Source of the DNA: Rhizobium sp. SG_E_25_P2
GTDB lineage: Bacteria > Pseudomonadota > Alphaproteobacteria > Rhizobiales > Rhizobiaceae
DNA length: 64,000 nucleotides
Direction: 5' to 3'
NCBI RefSeq assembly: GCF_029892285.1
Contig: NZ_JARXVM010000020.1
Location: 57,919 to 121,918, forward strand
The notes below the pieces were generated by a model. That model ran no database searches and was not told the DNA's origin. It saw only the letters and a list, made by a program, of their open reading frames with translations. Below are positions 24,100-34,009 of the stretch, one piece after another. The translations under genes were made by a program, and so were the position numbers. How positions within the stretch are numbered: the first letter of the stretch is position 1; each line of letters begins with the position of its first letter.

Positions 24100-25652
24100 G
24101 GGCGGCTCCCCATCAGCGCCGAGCCGATATAGGCGGCGGGATCGACAAAGCCGCGCGCGGCGAGATCGGCGATCCCGGCCATCGCCGCCGGCCACAGCCC
24201 AATCGCCAGGCTGATCCCCGCCATCCCCGCCGCCGCCGCGATCATCGCGCGTCCGGCCGGGGGCGCGGGCAGGGGCGTCGCCGCCGGCCGCCAGAAAGCG
24301 AGCAGGATCACCCGTCCCGCAGCGAATGTCATCAGGAAACCCGAGACGAGAATGGCGGCGGCCAGCCCGTCATGATCGCTGGCGATCGCCGCCTTGATCA
24401 GCACCGCCTTGGGCCAGAAGCCCGACAGTGGCGGCAGGCCGGCGAGCGCAAGCAGCAGCAATCCGGTGATCACCGTCAGCCCCGGCGCGGCCGCATAGAG
24501 CCCGCCGAGTTTCGTAAGCGAGGAGGTTCCCGCCCGCGCCGCAATCACGCCGACGGCGAAATACAGCCCGGACATCGCCAGCATCGAATGAAGTAGATAG
24601 AAATAGGCGCCCGACAATCCGGCCTCACCGCCGATCGCCAGACCCGCCAGCGCCACGCCGATGCCGGCGATCACCCAATGGCCGAGCGCGCGCTTGAGAT
24701 CGTCGCTGCCGATGGCGCCGATCGCGCCGACGAGCATGGTCAAGGCCGCCACCGCGCCGATCACCGGCGACAGCGCCGCGCCTTCAGCCGGCATCAGCAT
24801 CACCAAGACCCGGATCAGCGCATAGACGCCGACCTTGGTCAGAAGCCCGGCAAACAGCGCCGCCGCCGCCATGCGCGGCGTGTGATAGGAGGCGGGCAGC
24901 CAGGCATTGAGCGGAAAGGCGGCCGCCTTCATGCCGAAAGCGGTGAGATAGAGCGCCGCCAGCGTGCCCAAAGGCAGATCGCCTTGATCCTCGGACACTT
25001 TCACGGCGATGTCGGCCATGTTGAGCGTGCCGAAGATCGCATAGAGATAGCCGGTGGCGATCAGAAACAGCGTCGTGCCGACGAGGTTCAGCAGCCCGTA
25101 TTTCAGCGCCCCGTCGATCTGCTCCTTCTCCCCACCCAGCACCAGCAGCCCGAAGGACGAGATCAGCAGCACCTCGAACCAGACATAGAGGTTGAACACG
25201 TCGCCGGTCAGAAACGCCCCGGACACGCCGGCGATCAGGAACAGGAGAAAAGGATAGAAGCCGTAGCGCCGGTGGTTGAGGTCGATCTCCGCAAGCGCGA
25301 ACACGCCTGCCGCCAATGTGACGACGCCCGCGACCAGCGCCAGTGCCGCCCCGCCGACATCGACGGTGAAGGCGATGCCGAACGGCGGCAGCCAGCGCCC
25401 GAGCGCCAGCGTCACCGGGCCATTGACGGCCACATGCGCCAGAAGCGCGATTTCCGCGAGGATCATCAGCGAAAGTGTCACGAGCGCGATTGGCGCATGC
25501 CAGTCGATGCGACGGCGGATGGCGGCGAGAACAGCGCCAGCGGCCAGCGGCAGGGCCACCGGCAGAATGGTCAGCCAGGCCTCGGGCGCTACGTCGGGCG
25601 CATAGACTTTGGCGAGGTCGATGCCTGTGGCGGCGGCGATGAGCGTCTGCAT
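24096..25652 (-). CDS. mrpD: Antiporter subunit MrpD/PhaD
   Basis: A 518-residue polytopic protein homologous to the NuoM/NuoN proton-pumping subunits, with about 14 transmembrane helices. The conserved WFEVLLISSFGLLVLGG holds the key glutamate, and KYGLLNLVGTTLF and GLLTKVGVYALIRV hold the key lysines of the channel. It ends in a hydrophobic C-terminus. It starts two bases after... the mrpC stop lies immediately upstream with one base between. Probably one of the two ion-translocating subunits. Confidence 0.94.
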   Translation of the reverse strand: MQTLIAAATGIDLAKVYAPDVAPEAWLTILPVALPLAAGAVLAAIRRRIDWHAPIALVTLSLMILAEIALLAHVAVNGPVTLALGRWLPPFGIAFTVDVGGAALALVAGVVTLAAGVFALAEIDLNHRRYGFYPFLLFLIAGVSGAFLTGDVFNLYVWFEVLLISSFGLLVLGGEKEQIDGALKYGLLNLVGTTLFLIATGYLYAIFGTLNMADIAVKVSEDQGDLPLGTLAALYLTAFGMKAAAFPLNAWLPASYHTPRMAAAALFAGLLTKVGVYALIRVLVMLMPAEGAALSPVIGAVAALTMLVGAIGAIGSDDLKRALGHWVIAGIGVALAGLAIGGEAGLSGAYFYLLHSMLAMSGLYFAVGVIAARAGTSSLTKLGGLYAAAPGLTVITGLLLLALAGLPPLSGFWPKAVLIKAAIASDHDGLAAAILVSGFLMTFAAGRVILLAFWRPAATPLPAPPAGRAMIAAAAGMAGISLAIGLWPAAMAGIADLAARGFVDPAAYIGSALMGSRP

Positions 25653-25653
25653 G

Positions 25654-26031
25654 TCAGTAGTCCCTCGGCGGCGCGGGCGCATCCGCCGGCTCGGAAAAGC
25701 GCAGCGAGGTCGTGTCGTCACTCTCGAGCGTCTGCCGGGCGCGATAGGCCAGCACCATCAGGAAGGCGAAGAAGGAGAAGGAAATCACGATCGCCGTGAG
25801 AATCAGCGCCTGCGGCAGCGGATTGGCCGATGTCGAAGCCAGCACGTCGCCGGAGGTGATCACCGGCGGGATCTCGCGCGTCATCCGGCCGGCGATGAAC
25901 AGCGTCAGATTGACAGCATTGCCGAGCAAGGACACGCCGAGCATGATGCGGATGATGCGGCTCGACAGCATCAGATAGATGGCGGCGGCGAAAAACAGGC
26001 CGGCGAGCAGGATGAAGGGCGCTTCGGTCAT
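25654..26031 (-). CDS. mrpC: Antiporter subunit MrpC/PhaC
   Basis: A 125-residue NuoK-like subunit with three transmembrane helices. Visible family elements are [19 protein letters not shown] and [20 protein letters not shown]. The C-terminal 30 residues are hydrophilic, including [11 protein letters not shown]. Overlaps mrpB by four bases. Helps form the membrane ion path with MrpD. Confidence 0.94.
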   Translation of the reverse strand: MTEAPFILLAGLFFAAAIYLMLSSRIIRIMLGVSLLGNAVNLTLFIAGRMTREIPPVITSGDVLASTSANPLPQALILTAIVISFSFFAFLMVLAYRARQTLESDDTTSLRFSEPADAPAPPRDY

Positions 26032-26435
26032 GGGTCCTCCCGCTCCTCAAGCGCGAGCAGAATGGTGGAAAACGCCCCGAGCACCACCAGATAGACGCCG
26101 AGATCAAAGCTCATCACCGTGGAGAGATCGACGCCCGCGACCTTGAACCACAGCCCGGTCATGAACGGCATGCCCGCCAGCCAGGAGACGAGCCCCGACA
26201 GGGTCGACAACAGCAGCCCGCCGCCGGCGATCGCCATCGGATGCGCCTTGAGCGCCCGCCGCGTCGCTTCCACCCCGAAAGCCAGCGCGTAAAGCGCGAT
26301 CGCCGAAGCCGCCAGCAACCCGCCGATAAAGCCGCCGCCCGGCGCATTATGCCCGCGCAGCAGCACGAAGACCGAGAAGACCAGCATCAGCACGGTCAGG
26401 AAGGGCGCCATGGTCTTGAGGATCACGGAGTTCAT
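26028..26435 (-). CDS. mrpB: Antiporter subunit MrpB/PhaB (separate gene)
   Basis: A 135-residue subunit with four transmembrane helices and the conserved [17 protein letters not shown] motif. In several rhizobial pha operons MrpA and MrpB are fused; here they are separate genes overlapping by four bases, the seven-gene arrangement known from Bacillus mrp. Confidence 0.94.
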   Translation of the reverse strand: MNSVILKTMAPFLTVLMLVFSVFVLLRGHNAPGGGFIGGLLAASAIALYALAFGVEATRRALKAHPMAIAGGGLLLSTLSGLVSWLAGMPFMTGLWFKVAGVDLSTVMSFDLGVYLVVLGAFSTILLALEEREDP

Positions 26436-28774
26436 GCGCGCTCCTCCTCGCGGTCGGGATCATTGTCGGCAGGCGCGGCGCGGCTGGTCCGGAGACGGAT
26501 CAGCGCCAGAATGGCCAGACCAGTGATGGTGACCACGGCGATTTCGCCGAGCGTATCCGAGCCGCGGAAATCGACGATGATGACATTGACGACATTGGCC
26601 CCATGCGCGAGCGTCTTGGAATAATCCCCGAAAAAGGCCGACAGCGTGTTGTCGAACGGCGTCTCCAGCACTTTGAGCAGATAGAGCGCAAAGCCGAGGC
26701 CGCAGGCCACCGCGATCACCGTATCGAGAACGATCTGGCTGACCGGCCGGTGATCGCTGACATCGAGCCTCAGCCGCGTCATGATCAGCGCCAGGATCAC
26801 CACCGACAGCGTCTCGACCATGAACTGGGTGAAAGCGAGATCCGGCGCGCCGAACAGCAGATAGAGCACCGCCACCGCAAAGCCTTGAATGCCCAAGGAA
26901 ACGATCGCCGTCAGCCGGCTTTTCGCCGCCAGCACCGCAAACAGGCCGAAAATGGCGATGGCGATAAAACCCGCCTCATGCGGCTGCAGGTCGCGCGGCC
27001 AGGCGGGAATGTCAGGCCATTCGCCATGAATGCCCATGGGCAGCAACAGGCTCGCGGCGATGAAGGCGAAGACGGTGGTGAGATAAAGCTCCAGCCGCCC
27101 GCTCTGCAGCCGGTTGAGGCCGGCATGGCTCACTGTCACCAGAAGCGAGACGAACTGGTCGAAGCCGCGATCCGGCCCCCAGCCGATCATCGTCAGCAGC
27201 CGCGCCATCAGCCCGCGCAGACCGGCCAGACCCAAGAGCATCACCGCCGCCAGCGCAAGCGTCAGCACCGACAGCGCAAAAGCCAGGCTGACATGCGGCA
27301 AAGGCGAGGCATGCACGTCAAGCGCCGTCCCCGCCGCCGCTGACGCCATCGGGCTCGACAGCAGATGATGGAACGGCCCGGACGCCAGCCCCGCGACCAG
27401 CCCGAGCGCGGCAAGCGCCACCGGCCCGGCCATCAACAGGAGAGGCCCGTCATGGGCGTGTTTCGGCGTCTTCGTCTCCGCGCCGAGGAAGGGCAGCAGC
27501 GCAATCGCAAAGCCGATCGCCCCCATCATCGCATTGCCGGCGATTGCCGCGAGGAGCGGCAGCGCCCGCCAGCCGCCCTCGGTCAGCGCCGCATATATCT
27601 CTTCTTTCGCCATGAAGCCGGCAAACAAGGGAATGCCGGCCATCGAGCAGGCGGCGAAGAGCGCCGCAGCGAAGGTGAGGGGCATCTTGCCCCGGAGGCC
27701 TGAAAGCTTGGTGACGTCGCGCGTGCCCGCCTCATGGTCGATCACGCCAGCGATCATGAACAGCGCGCCTTTGAACAGCGCATGCGCGATCAGATAGAGC
27801 ACCGCCGCCTCGATCGCCTTGTCCGAGCCGATGCCGGTCATCATGGTGATCAGCCCGAGCGAGGCGACCGTGGTATAGGCCAGCATCAGCTTGAGATCGG
27901 TCTGTTTCAGCGCCAGCGCCGCCCCGATCACGAGCGTGACGCCGCCGAACAGCGGCAGCGCGATCTGCCAGATCACCGTGTCGCCGAACACCGGATTGAG
28001 CCTGAGCAGCAGATAGACGCCGGCTTTCACCATGGTGGCCGAGTGCAGAAACGCCGACACCGGCGTCGGCGCCTCCATGGCGTTGGGCAGCCAGAAATGG
28101 AAGGGAAACTGCGCCGATTTGGTGAAGGCGCCGATCAAAACCAGCACAAGCGCCGCGCTCGCCCAGGGATGCGCCGTCACCTCTGCCGCCTTGACGACCA
28201 GCCCCGACAGCGTCGTCTCGCCGCTCATCACCGTCAGCGTCATCACGCCGGCCAAGAGCGCCAGCCCGCCGCCGCCGGTCACCAGCAGCGCCTGCAGCGC
28301 GCCGCGCCTCGAGGCCGCCCGCTGATGGTCAAAGCCGATCAGCAGGAAGGAGGAGATCGAGGTCAGCTCCCAATAGACAAACAGCATCAACAGATTGTCG
28401 GAGACGACGACGCCGAGCATCGCAAACGAGAACAGCAGGATAAAGGCGAAGAACCGCCCCTGCTGCTCATGCCCCTTCAGATAGCCGCCGGAATAGAGCA
28501 CGATCAGCACGCCGATTCCGGAAATCAGCAGCGCAAATGTCAGCCCCAGCCCATCGAGCCGCCAGGCGTAATCGAGCCCGAGCATGGGCGCCCAGGCAAA
28601 CCCGCCCGCCACCGCCGCCCTGCCCGCCACCTCGGGCAGATGGCTCGCAAAGATCACAAACGGCGCCGCCAAGAACAGCGTGAGCACCCAAGCCGCCTTC
28701 TCCTGCAACCGCCGCGTCAAAGCGGGCGCAACGAAAGCGCCGAGCAAGGGCAGGAACAAAGCAGCGGTGGTCAT
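26432..28774 (-). CDS. mrpA: Antiporter subunit MrpA/PhaA
   Basis: A 780-residue NuoL-like subunit, first gene of mrpABCDEFG. It has about 20 transmembrane helices. The conserved [15 protein letters not shown] holds the key Glu, [25 protein letters not shown] sequence is present in full, and [16 protein letters not shown] holds channel His/Lys. The C-terminal part carries the MrpA-specific domain ([17 protein letters not shown], then [16 protein letters not shown]), which is homologous to NuoJ/MrpB-like regions. I place the start at [12 protein letters not shown] where family homology begins; a codon 13 positions earlier is open but unsupported. The complex would give Na+ and alkali tolerance and support pH homeostasis. 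Confidence 0.94.
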   Translation of the reverse strand: MTTAALFLPLLGAFVAPALTRRLQEKAAWVLTLFLAAPFVIFASHLPEVAGRAAVAGGFAWAPMLGLDYAWRLDGLGLTFALLISGIGVLIVLYSGGYLKGHEQQGRFFAFILLFSFAMLGVVVSDNLLMLFVYWELTSISSFLLIGFDHQRAASRRGALQALLVTGGGGLALLAGVMTLTVMSGETTLSGLVVKAAEVTAHPWASAALVLVLIGAFTKSAQFPFHFWLPNAMEAPTPVSAFLHSATMVKAGVYLLLRLNPVFGDTVIWQIALPLFGGVTLVIGAALALKQTDLKLMLAYTTVASLGLITMMTGIGSDKAIEAAVLYLIAHALFKGALFMIAGVIDHEAGTRDVTKLSGLRGKMPLTFAAALFAACSMAGIPLFAGFMAKEEIYAALTEGGWRALPLLAAIAGNAMMGAIGFAIALLPFLGAETKTPKHAHDGPLLLMAGPVALAALGLVAGLASGPFHHLLSSPMASAAAGTALDVHASPLPHVSLAFALSVLTLALAAVMLLGLAGLRGLMARLLTMIGWGPDRGFDQFVSLLVTVSHAGLNRLQSGRLELYLTTVFAFIAASLLLPMGIHGEWPDIPAWPRDLQPHEAGFIAIAIFGLFAVLAAKSRLTAIVSLGIQGFAVAVLYLLFGAPDLAFTQFMVETLSVVILALIMTRLRLDVSDHRPVSQIVLDTVIAVACGLGFALYLLKVLETPFDNTLSAFFGDYSKTLAHGANVVNVIIVDFRGSDTLGEIAVVTITGLAILALIRLRTSRAAPADNDPDREEERA

Positions 28775-29601
28775 CCCGGTCGCTGACACTCTCTCGACGC
28801 CTCCAAACTTCATCGGTCGCGGCTAGAAATAGGGGGGAATAGCCAGGGGCGCCAGCAAAAACGGGCATTTGCGCCGGTAAACTCGGTCTGACGGGAATGT
28901 GATGAGGGGTTTGTCCACAGGGGGAGGGATCGATGGTGCTTCGATGGAATGAGCGAAGGCGTTGAGGTGCGGCCTCCGGCTTCAGGCGATTGCGATGACG
29001 GGCCGCTTTGGGGCTGGGAGTGGACCGTTGGATGACGAGTGCCTAACGGTGAAAGCCGAAATAATACATGTGGCGCGGCTGTCCGAGCCCGCCTATTGCC
29101 GCCATCCGCGTTCGCAACGTAATGGGTAAGGTCAAGAACTCGCAGTACGATTGTTAGTAGCAATGGAAAACGCGGCATTCCAAAAGGGGCCAAGTCGCTC
29201 GCCCTTAACCAAAGGGGAATGGATGATGAAAAAGCAATTACTGACATTCCGATGGACTGTGGTGTGTTTATCGTATCGATCGTTACCGGCTTCGGCATTT
29301 ATCTATTCGGCAGCTTCTTATCCCGTCAGGATTGCCGGTTTGCATGATGAGTTGAAGTGAACTGGACCTTTGTGCATATAGGGGAGATTCCCGGTAGTCC
29401 TGTTACAAGCCCTATTGGTGCGGAATACATCAGGTGCGACAATTACGATTAGGATAATGTCCAACGAAGCAGATTCGAATAAGAAGTGGCAGAGACCCAA
29501 TAGCTGCCGCAAGTGATCAGATTTCGTCTCAGGTGAAGGCTCGTTATCATATCATTTCGTGGAAGATGGCGGCGATGGATGTGCCGGAAGGGTGGGGCAG
29601 T
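28775..29601. other. Long intergenic region between mrpA and putAbiC
   Basis: About 830 bases of mixed composition separate the divergent mrp operon and the abortive-infection-like gene. The mrpA promoter must lie near 28800-28900. One short possible membrane-protein frame is listed separately. Otherwise no gene, strong hairpin or repeat was seen. Confidence 0.5.
29219..29347 (+). CDS. Possible 42-residue single-TM protein
   Basis: A short frame, MDDEKAITDIPMDCG, then a hydrophobic stretch VFIVSIVTGFGIYLFGSFL and a basic end. This has the layout of a single-span membrane peptide. AAAGGGGA precedes the ATG, but the purine run is too close to the start for a good ribosome site. It lies upstream of the putative abortive-infection gene. 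It could be chance. Confidence 0.25.
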   Translation: MDDEKAITDIPMDCGVFIVSIVTGFGIYLFGSFLSRQDCRFA

Positions 29602-30636
29602 ATGTGGCGCAAGATAGAGCGGTGGAGGATGTCAGCCTGCGGGTGGATAAAGCACCTGCCGAAATGCGCCTACTGGTGGTTACGCAAGCATTTCGAGGCC
29701 TTTTTGGAGCCTGCCAATGAAAACTCCAAGTCCAATCTATTCCACTTATTCCTGATTGCCGGCGCATTCTGTGTCGTCATCGTGTGCACAGCATTTGCCA
29801 TCGTTTATTTCGAGGCGGAATCGTCTGGCGGAACCTTCGGCGATTTCATCGGTGGTACGCTTAACCCCATCCTGACATTCCTGACCTTCATGGCGCTGCT
29901 CATCACCATTGTCCTGCAGCAGAAGGAACTGGCCGAGACGCGCAACGAGCTGGCGGCATCGGCCCGCGCCCTTCAAGATCAGCACATCTCGCTCGACCGC
30001 CAGAACTTCGAAACGACGTTTTTCCAGATGCTGACGCTGCACAATACCATTGTCAATTCGATTGACCTTGAATGGAAGAACCGGCGGCCCAACAGCTATG
30101 ATGCTATGTCAGGCGACATCAATCGTCGCGCCGCGGGAAGGGATTGTTTCAAGCAGTTCTTTGCCAATTACAAGCAGTATTACGACGATGTCGGAGAACT
30201 GGACGACAAAGAGCGTCTGCAGAGGGCTTACGATCAGTTTTGGGACTGGAGACAGCAAGACCTCGCCCACTACTACCGCTACCTCTATAACGTCCTGAGG
30301 TTCGTCCATGACTACAAAGGCATCAGCGATAAGCTGCGGTATGTGAAGTTGCTGCGGGCTCAGCTTTCCGATTACGAATTGCTGATGCTGTTTTACACTG
30401 CGCTCAACAAAAATGGTCTAAACTACTGGATTTATATCCATGACTACGGGTTGTTCGACAATTTGCCGCCCAGCATGCTCATCAAGCCGGAACATAAGGA
30501 CTTATATTCAGCCAAGTCGTTCGGGGAGCCCAAAAATCCGCCGCTTGAGATATGGCCTCCCAGCCAGTTAGCGGCTACGTGGGAGCGCGAAGCGGCGTTA
30601 GACGCGGAAGCTACAACAGACGAAAATGAAATTTGA
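29602..30636 (+). CDS. Putative phage abortive infection protein (putAbiC family)
   Basis: A 344-residue membrane protein from the chosen start, which has GGAAGGG about nine bases upstream; the frame is open for 23 further codons. Two transmembrane segments (about 44-68 and 88-110) enclose a short loop (FGDFIGGTLNPILTFLTF). A helix and then a soluble domain starting RQNFETTFFQMLTLHNTIVNSI follow. FETTFFQML..HN and the later RYYR/HYYRYLYNVLRFV pattern are characteristic of the family named putative phage abortive infection protein, related to lactococcal AbiC. Members are thought to halt phage production by killing or arresting the infected cell, though mechanism is unproven. A small acidic protein gene follows after 14 bases. 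Confidence 0.75.
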   Translation: MWRKIERWRMSACGWIKHLPKCAYWWLRKHFEAFLEPANENSKSNLFHLFLIAGAFCVVIVCTAFAIVYFEAESSGGTFGDFIGGTLNPILTFLTFMALLITIVLQQKELAETRNELAASARALQDQHISLDRQNFETTFFQMLTLHNTIVNSIDLEWKNRRPNSYDAMSGDINRRAAGRDCFKQFFANYKQYYDDVGELDDKERLQRAYDQFWDWRQQDLAHYYRYLYNVLRFVHDYKGISDKLRYVKLLRAQLSDYELLMLFYTALNKNGLNYWIYIHDYGLFDNLPPSMLIKPEHKDLYSAKSFGEPKNPPLEIWPPSQLAATWEREAALDAEATTDENEI

Positions 30637-30650
30637 TAGGATCGTAGCGC

Positions 30651-30929
30651 ATGATAGATGACAGTGATGACGAAGTGGTAATGAGAGCATCTTCCACGAG
30701 CCGCGAGGCTCTTGAGCATCTATGCAGGGCATGTCCGTTCATTGACCTGCCGGAAGATTGCGAAGACGATATTCGGAAGGATGAAACCGGCCGATACAGC
30801 TTCGTTTATTGGAATGGGGAAGACCAGCGGATGCAGATCAAGTCATGGGCCGAACGGTTTTATCCATCGAACCTCTATTATGGCATTCATCTAGATGACG
30901 TATCGGACCAGTATAATCTGAGCAATTAG
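30651..30929 (+). CDS. Small acidic protein downstream of putAbiC
   Basis: A 92-residue acidic protein, MIDDSDDEVVMRASSTS onward. It has two cysteines (CRACPF and EDCEDD) and aromatic-rich C-terminal segments (YSFVYWNGED and FYPSNLYYGIHLDD). No family is recognised and no transmembrane segment is present. It is 14 bases after the abortive-infection-like gene and in the same direction, so probably co-transcribed. It may regulate or restrain that protein, or act with it. The distinct composition and compact operon argue for a real gene. Confidence 0.55.
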   Translation: MIDDSDDEVVMRASSTSREALEHLCRACPFIDLPEDCEDDIRKDETGRYSFVYWNGEDQRMQIKSWAERFYPSNLYYGIHLDDVSDQYNLSN

Positions 30930-31382
30930 TTTTTGCTTCCGGAGATTGCGGGCCTAACCCGTAAAACGGCATAAGACACTCGTGATAATAAGATACTAAA
31001 ATATTTTGATAAATAATCATGGTTGAAGACCCGTTTAAAGTAGTTAGGGCACCTGTGATACCTTCTCTTGGTGACCTGGAAATCTAGCGATCGGTGCCCG
31101 TCGCCCGCACTTCACCCGGTTGCCCGAACGCAGTCTTCGCGCGCTCTCATAGGATGGAGGGCCGCGTTATGCGCAAATGCGGCGTGACGCTGCCATCGTT
31201 AGGTTCCCTCTTTCGAGCGCCTCAGGGGGCGGCCCCTATGACCGACTTGGAGGCGCGAATCGGAGATCACCATCGGCCTAGTGCTCGCTGCCGTGGGAGC
31301 CAGTCCTCGATCTCCCTCCGCGCCGCACGCAACACATTCCTACGCTGTCGCAGTTGCCACCATGATCAAGCCCCAACACCAC
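30930..31382. other. Intergenic region with no supported gene
   Basis: About 450 bases between the end of the putAbiC operon and the 3' end of the orphan antitoxin gene. The first 100 bases are AT-rich. No gene, repeat or convincing terminator was seen. Confidence 0.4.
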
Positions 31383-31694
31383 TCACCACAACACCTCCAA
31401 CCCCTTCCTCTCCACCAGATCCAGGATCTTCACCGCTGGCCCGCTGGGCTTCTTCACGCCTTGCTCCCAGGCGGCGACCGTCGATGTCTTGACATTGAGA
31501 TGGGCGGCGAAAACGGCTTGGCTGACCTTGGACTTGGCGCGGATCGTCTTGATGTCTTCAGGCGAATAATCCCGCAGCGGCGGAAGACGCAGTGCGTCGA
31601 AATCGCGCATGGTCACATCGTCCATATACCCGGCCTCATGCAGCCGCGTCGCAGATCTGTGAACATTGGTCAGAATGCCGGACGTCATAGGCAT
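31383..31694 (-). CDS. Orphan HTH (XRE/HigA2-NadS-like) antitoxin or regulator
   Basis: A 103-residue protein with the NadS/HigA2-type layout. There is an N-terminal toxin-binding region, then YSPEDIKTIRAKSKVSQAVF, AAHLNVKTSTVAAWEQGVKKPSGPA and KILDLVERKGLEVLW, a complete helix-turn-helix. In known pairs the RelE/HigB toxin gene lies directly upstream. Here only about 80 bases separate this gene from the CPBP protease gene and no toxin frame fits, so it appears orphaned. Confidence 0.82.
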   Translation of the reverse strand: MPMTSGILTNVHRSATRLHEAGYMDDVTMRDFDALRLPPLRDYSPEDIKTIRAKSKVSQAVFAAHLNVKTSTVAAWEQGVKKPSGPAVKILDLVERKGLEVLW

Positions 31695-31777
31695 GTCTTT
31701 CGAGTGAAGGTGAGTTGCGGCAGCCGCCTTTTATGGCGATGGTTCTACCATAGATGGCGGCCATCCGCCAGCGCCCC

Positions 31778-32638
31778 CTACCTCCACCGCCCCGCTGCCA
31801 CATGCCCCCGCCGCACCGCAATCGCCATCAAAATCACCCCCGCCGAGGTGCAGAACACCAGCGCAAACACCGAGGATTCCAGCCCGAAGGCGCCGCCGGT
31901 CAGCACATCAGGCCCTGTGATCACCGCCTTGATCAGGCCGGGATCGCTGTCGCCGCCGGAGACGATGCCGGAAAAGATGCCTGAGAGGGTGTAGTTCCAG
32001 GCCATATGCAGGCCGATGCCGATCCATAGCCGCCGGGTGATCAGATAGGCGGCGGCCAGCAGCAGGCCCGCCTCGATGCTGATATAGACGGCGCCCGCCA
32101 GCGTGCCGGCCGGATTGAGAAGATGCACCAGCCCGAACAGCAGCGCCGACGCCGCCACCGCGATCCAGGAGCCGAACAGATCCTCGATCGAGCGGAACAG
32201 CACGCCGCGAAAGAACAGTTCCTCGAATGTGCCCGAACTCAGCGCCATCGATACCGCCGGCAGCAGGAAGATCAGCGAATTGAGCCCTTCGACCCGGTAC
32301 ATGCCGAGTGCTGCGAGCGCCAGCACGCAAGCCGTGATCAGCCCCGCGCCGATCGCCGCCCCCATCGCCCATTCCCGCCCCGCGCCGGCGAGCGACAATT
32401 CGCTGACCGCCCGGCGTTCGACAAACCTCGCCCAGCCCGCATAGACCGCCATGGCAGCCAGGCCCATGCCGAGGGTGACGAGGATCGACACAAGCGGCGT
32501 CTGCTTGAACACCAGCATGAAGCTGTTGTTGAGCATCATCATGAAGAAGATGATCCCGCCGAGAGCTGCGATGCGGATGACGGGAAATTGCAGGATCCTC
32601 AGCCATAGCGGCTTTGCGGCAATGGTTGCTTCACTCAT
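31778..32638 (-). CDS. CPBP-family intramembrane metalloprotease (CAAX protease-like)
   Basis: A 286-residue polytopic protein with about eight transmembrane helices. The three CPBP motifs are intact: Glu139-Glu140 in FEELFFRG, His172 in FGLVHLLNP, and His211 in GLHMAWN. This arrangement binds the catalytic metal within the membrane. The start MSEATIAAKP has a GAGGGG ribosome site; a longer open frame has no support. Substrates of bacterial CPBP proteins vary (peptide processing, bacteriocin immunity, regulators). No neighbour suggests which applies here. Confidence 0.9.
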   Translation of the reverse strand: MSEATIAAKPLWLRILQFPVIRIAALGGIIFFMMMLNNSFMLVFKQTPLVSILVTLGMGLAAMAVYAGWARFVERRAVSELSLAGAGREWAMGAAIGAGLITACVLALAALGMYRVEGLNSLIFLLPAVSMALSSGTFEELFFRGVLFRSIEDLFGSWIAVAASALLFGLVHLLNPAGTLAGAVYISIEAGLLLAAAYLITRRLWIGIGLHMAWNYTLSGIFSGIVSGGDSDPGLIKAVITGPDVLTGGAFGLESSVFALVFCTSAGVILMAIAVRRGHVAAGRWR

Positions 32639-32856
32639 GCGTCCCCTCTCTCCACGCCGCAAGAAAGCTGCGGTCCCGGATGTTTCCCGATTGTATTGTT
32701 TCAATAATTCCTATTAGAGACTGCAAGAAATCTACATTAGCGTCAAGTAATTTGCTGGGTCGTGCCGTCACGGAGCCGACATTGTCGGCGTGAGTGGCCA
32801 TCCTTGCCATCTCCGCCCATCCACCCCATTTATGCCCTGGATACAAGGAGATCGCC

Positions 32857-33258
32857 ATGACCGACGCCAAGACGACACCTGCCGAGGCCGATTGGACCCA
32901 TTGCCTGACGCCGGAGCAATACCGGGTCACGCGCGAGGGCGGCACCGAGCGGCCGTTTACCGGGCCCTATTGGGACAATCACGAAACGGGGATCTATCGC
33001 TGCGTCTGTTGCAAGACGCCGCTGTTCTCATCCGACACCAAATTCGAATCCGGCACCGGCTGGCCGAGCTATTTCCAGCCGGTCGACAAGGACGCCATCA
33101 AGAATATCCGTGATATCAGCCATGGCATGGTGCGCGTGGAAGTGCGTTGCGCCGAATGCGAGGCGCATCTGGGCCATGTCTTCCCCGATGGCCCTGCGCC
33201 GACCGGCTTGCGCTATTGCATCAATGGCCATGCGCTGGATTTTGAAAAGACCGCCTGA
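32857..33258 (+). CDS. msrB: Peptide methionine-R-sulfoxide reductase MsrB
   Basis: A 133-residue cytoplasmic MsrB that reduces the R-form of methionine sulfoxide in oxidised proteins. The catalytic Cys121 is in RYCINGHAL. The structural zinc site is present as Cys49/Cys52 ([10 protein letters not shown]) and Cys98/Cys101 ([10 protein letters not shown]). [10 protein letters not shown] is the substrate pocket motif. AAGGAG precedes the ATG by seven bases. Convergent with the hemolysin-III-like gene, whose stop is immediately adjacent. Confidence 0.96.
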   Translation: MTDAKTTPAEADWTHCLTPEQYRVTREGGTERPFTGPYWDNHETGIYRCVCCKTPLFSSDTKFESGTGWPSYFQPVDKDAIKNIRDISHGMVRVEVRCAECEAHLGHVFPDGPAPTGLRYCINGHALDFEKTA

Positions 33259-33921
33259 TCAGGCGCTCTGCCAGATCACGCAAGTCAGCACGGCGGCGTA
33301 ATGCACCCCCGCCGCCGTCACCACGAAGCCATGCCAGATGGCGTTCTGGAAGCGCAGCTTCTCCCAGACATGGAAGATCACGCCCAGCGAATAGATGATG
33401 CCGCCGATCAGGATCAGGATCATCGTGGCCGCCGACAGCACCGACAGCAACCGGCTCACCAGCATCACGCCCGACCAGCCCATCGCCAGATACAGCAGGA
33501 TGGTGAGCCTGTCGAAGCGGCCCGGCCAGCCGCATTTGAGCACGATGCCGAACACGGCCACGCCCCAGAGACCGACGAGATTGGCAAGAATCAACGGATC
33601 CGGCAGCGCCGCCACCAGAAACGGCGTATAGGTGCCGGCGATCAGAACGAAGATCGCCGAATGGTCAAACCGCCTGAGAATCCACTTCGCCGGCGTCACC
33701 GGCCAGATATTGTAGGCGAAGGAAATGCCGAGCGAGGCGATCAACCCGAGCCCGTAGATCCAGGCGGACGCGGCAAGGCCGGGCGAGGCCCAGACGGTAG
33801 CGTAGAAGATCAGCACCGTCACCGCCACCAGCGCCGCAACCACGCCCACCCCATGGACGATGCCGTCGGCGATGATTTCGGAACGGTCGTAGCGCCATTC
33901 GATGATCGGCAGTCTGCTCAT
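33259..33921 (-). CDS. Hemolysin III (PAQR)-family membrane protein
   Basis: A 220-residue protein with seven predicted transmembrane helices and the conserved residues of the HlyIII/PAQR superfamily. The segment EIIADGIVHGVGVV opens it, FDHSAIFVLIAGTYTPF holds the Asp/His, and NAIWHGFVVTAAGVHYAA holds C-terminal His residues. These residues likely bind a metal, as in adiponectin-receptor hydrolases. Bacterial members are probably lipid-related enzymes rather than toxins. Its stop directly abuts the msrB stop on the other strand. Confidence 0.92.
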   Translation of the reverse strand: MSRLPIIEWRYDRSEIIADGIVHGVGVVAALVAVTVLIFYATVWASPGLAASAWIYGLGLIASLGISFAYNIWPVTPAKWILRRFDHSAIFVLIAGTYTPFLVAALPDPLILANLVGLWGVAVFGIVLKCGWPGRFDRLTILLYLAMGWSGVMLVSRLLSVLSAATMILILIGGIIYSLGVIFHVWEKLRFQNAIWHGFVVTAAGVHYAAVLTCVIWQSA

Positions 33922-34009
33922 GCGAAAATCCCCTGCGTCGCGTCCATTTCATCATGCCGCTGTGACCGTATCAAGATGGTAAACACGGCATTTGGACGCG
34001 GGGAAAAGA

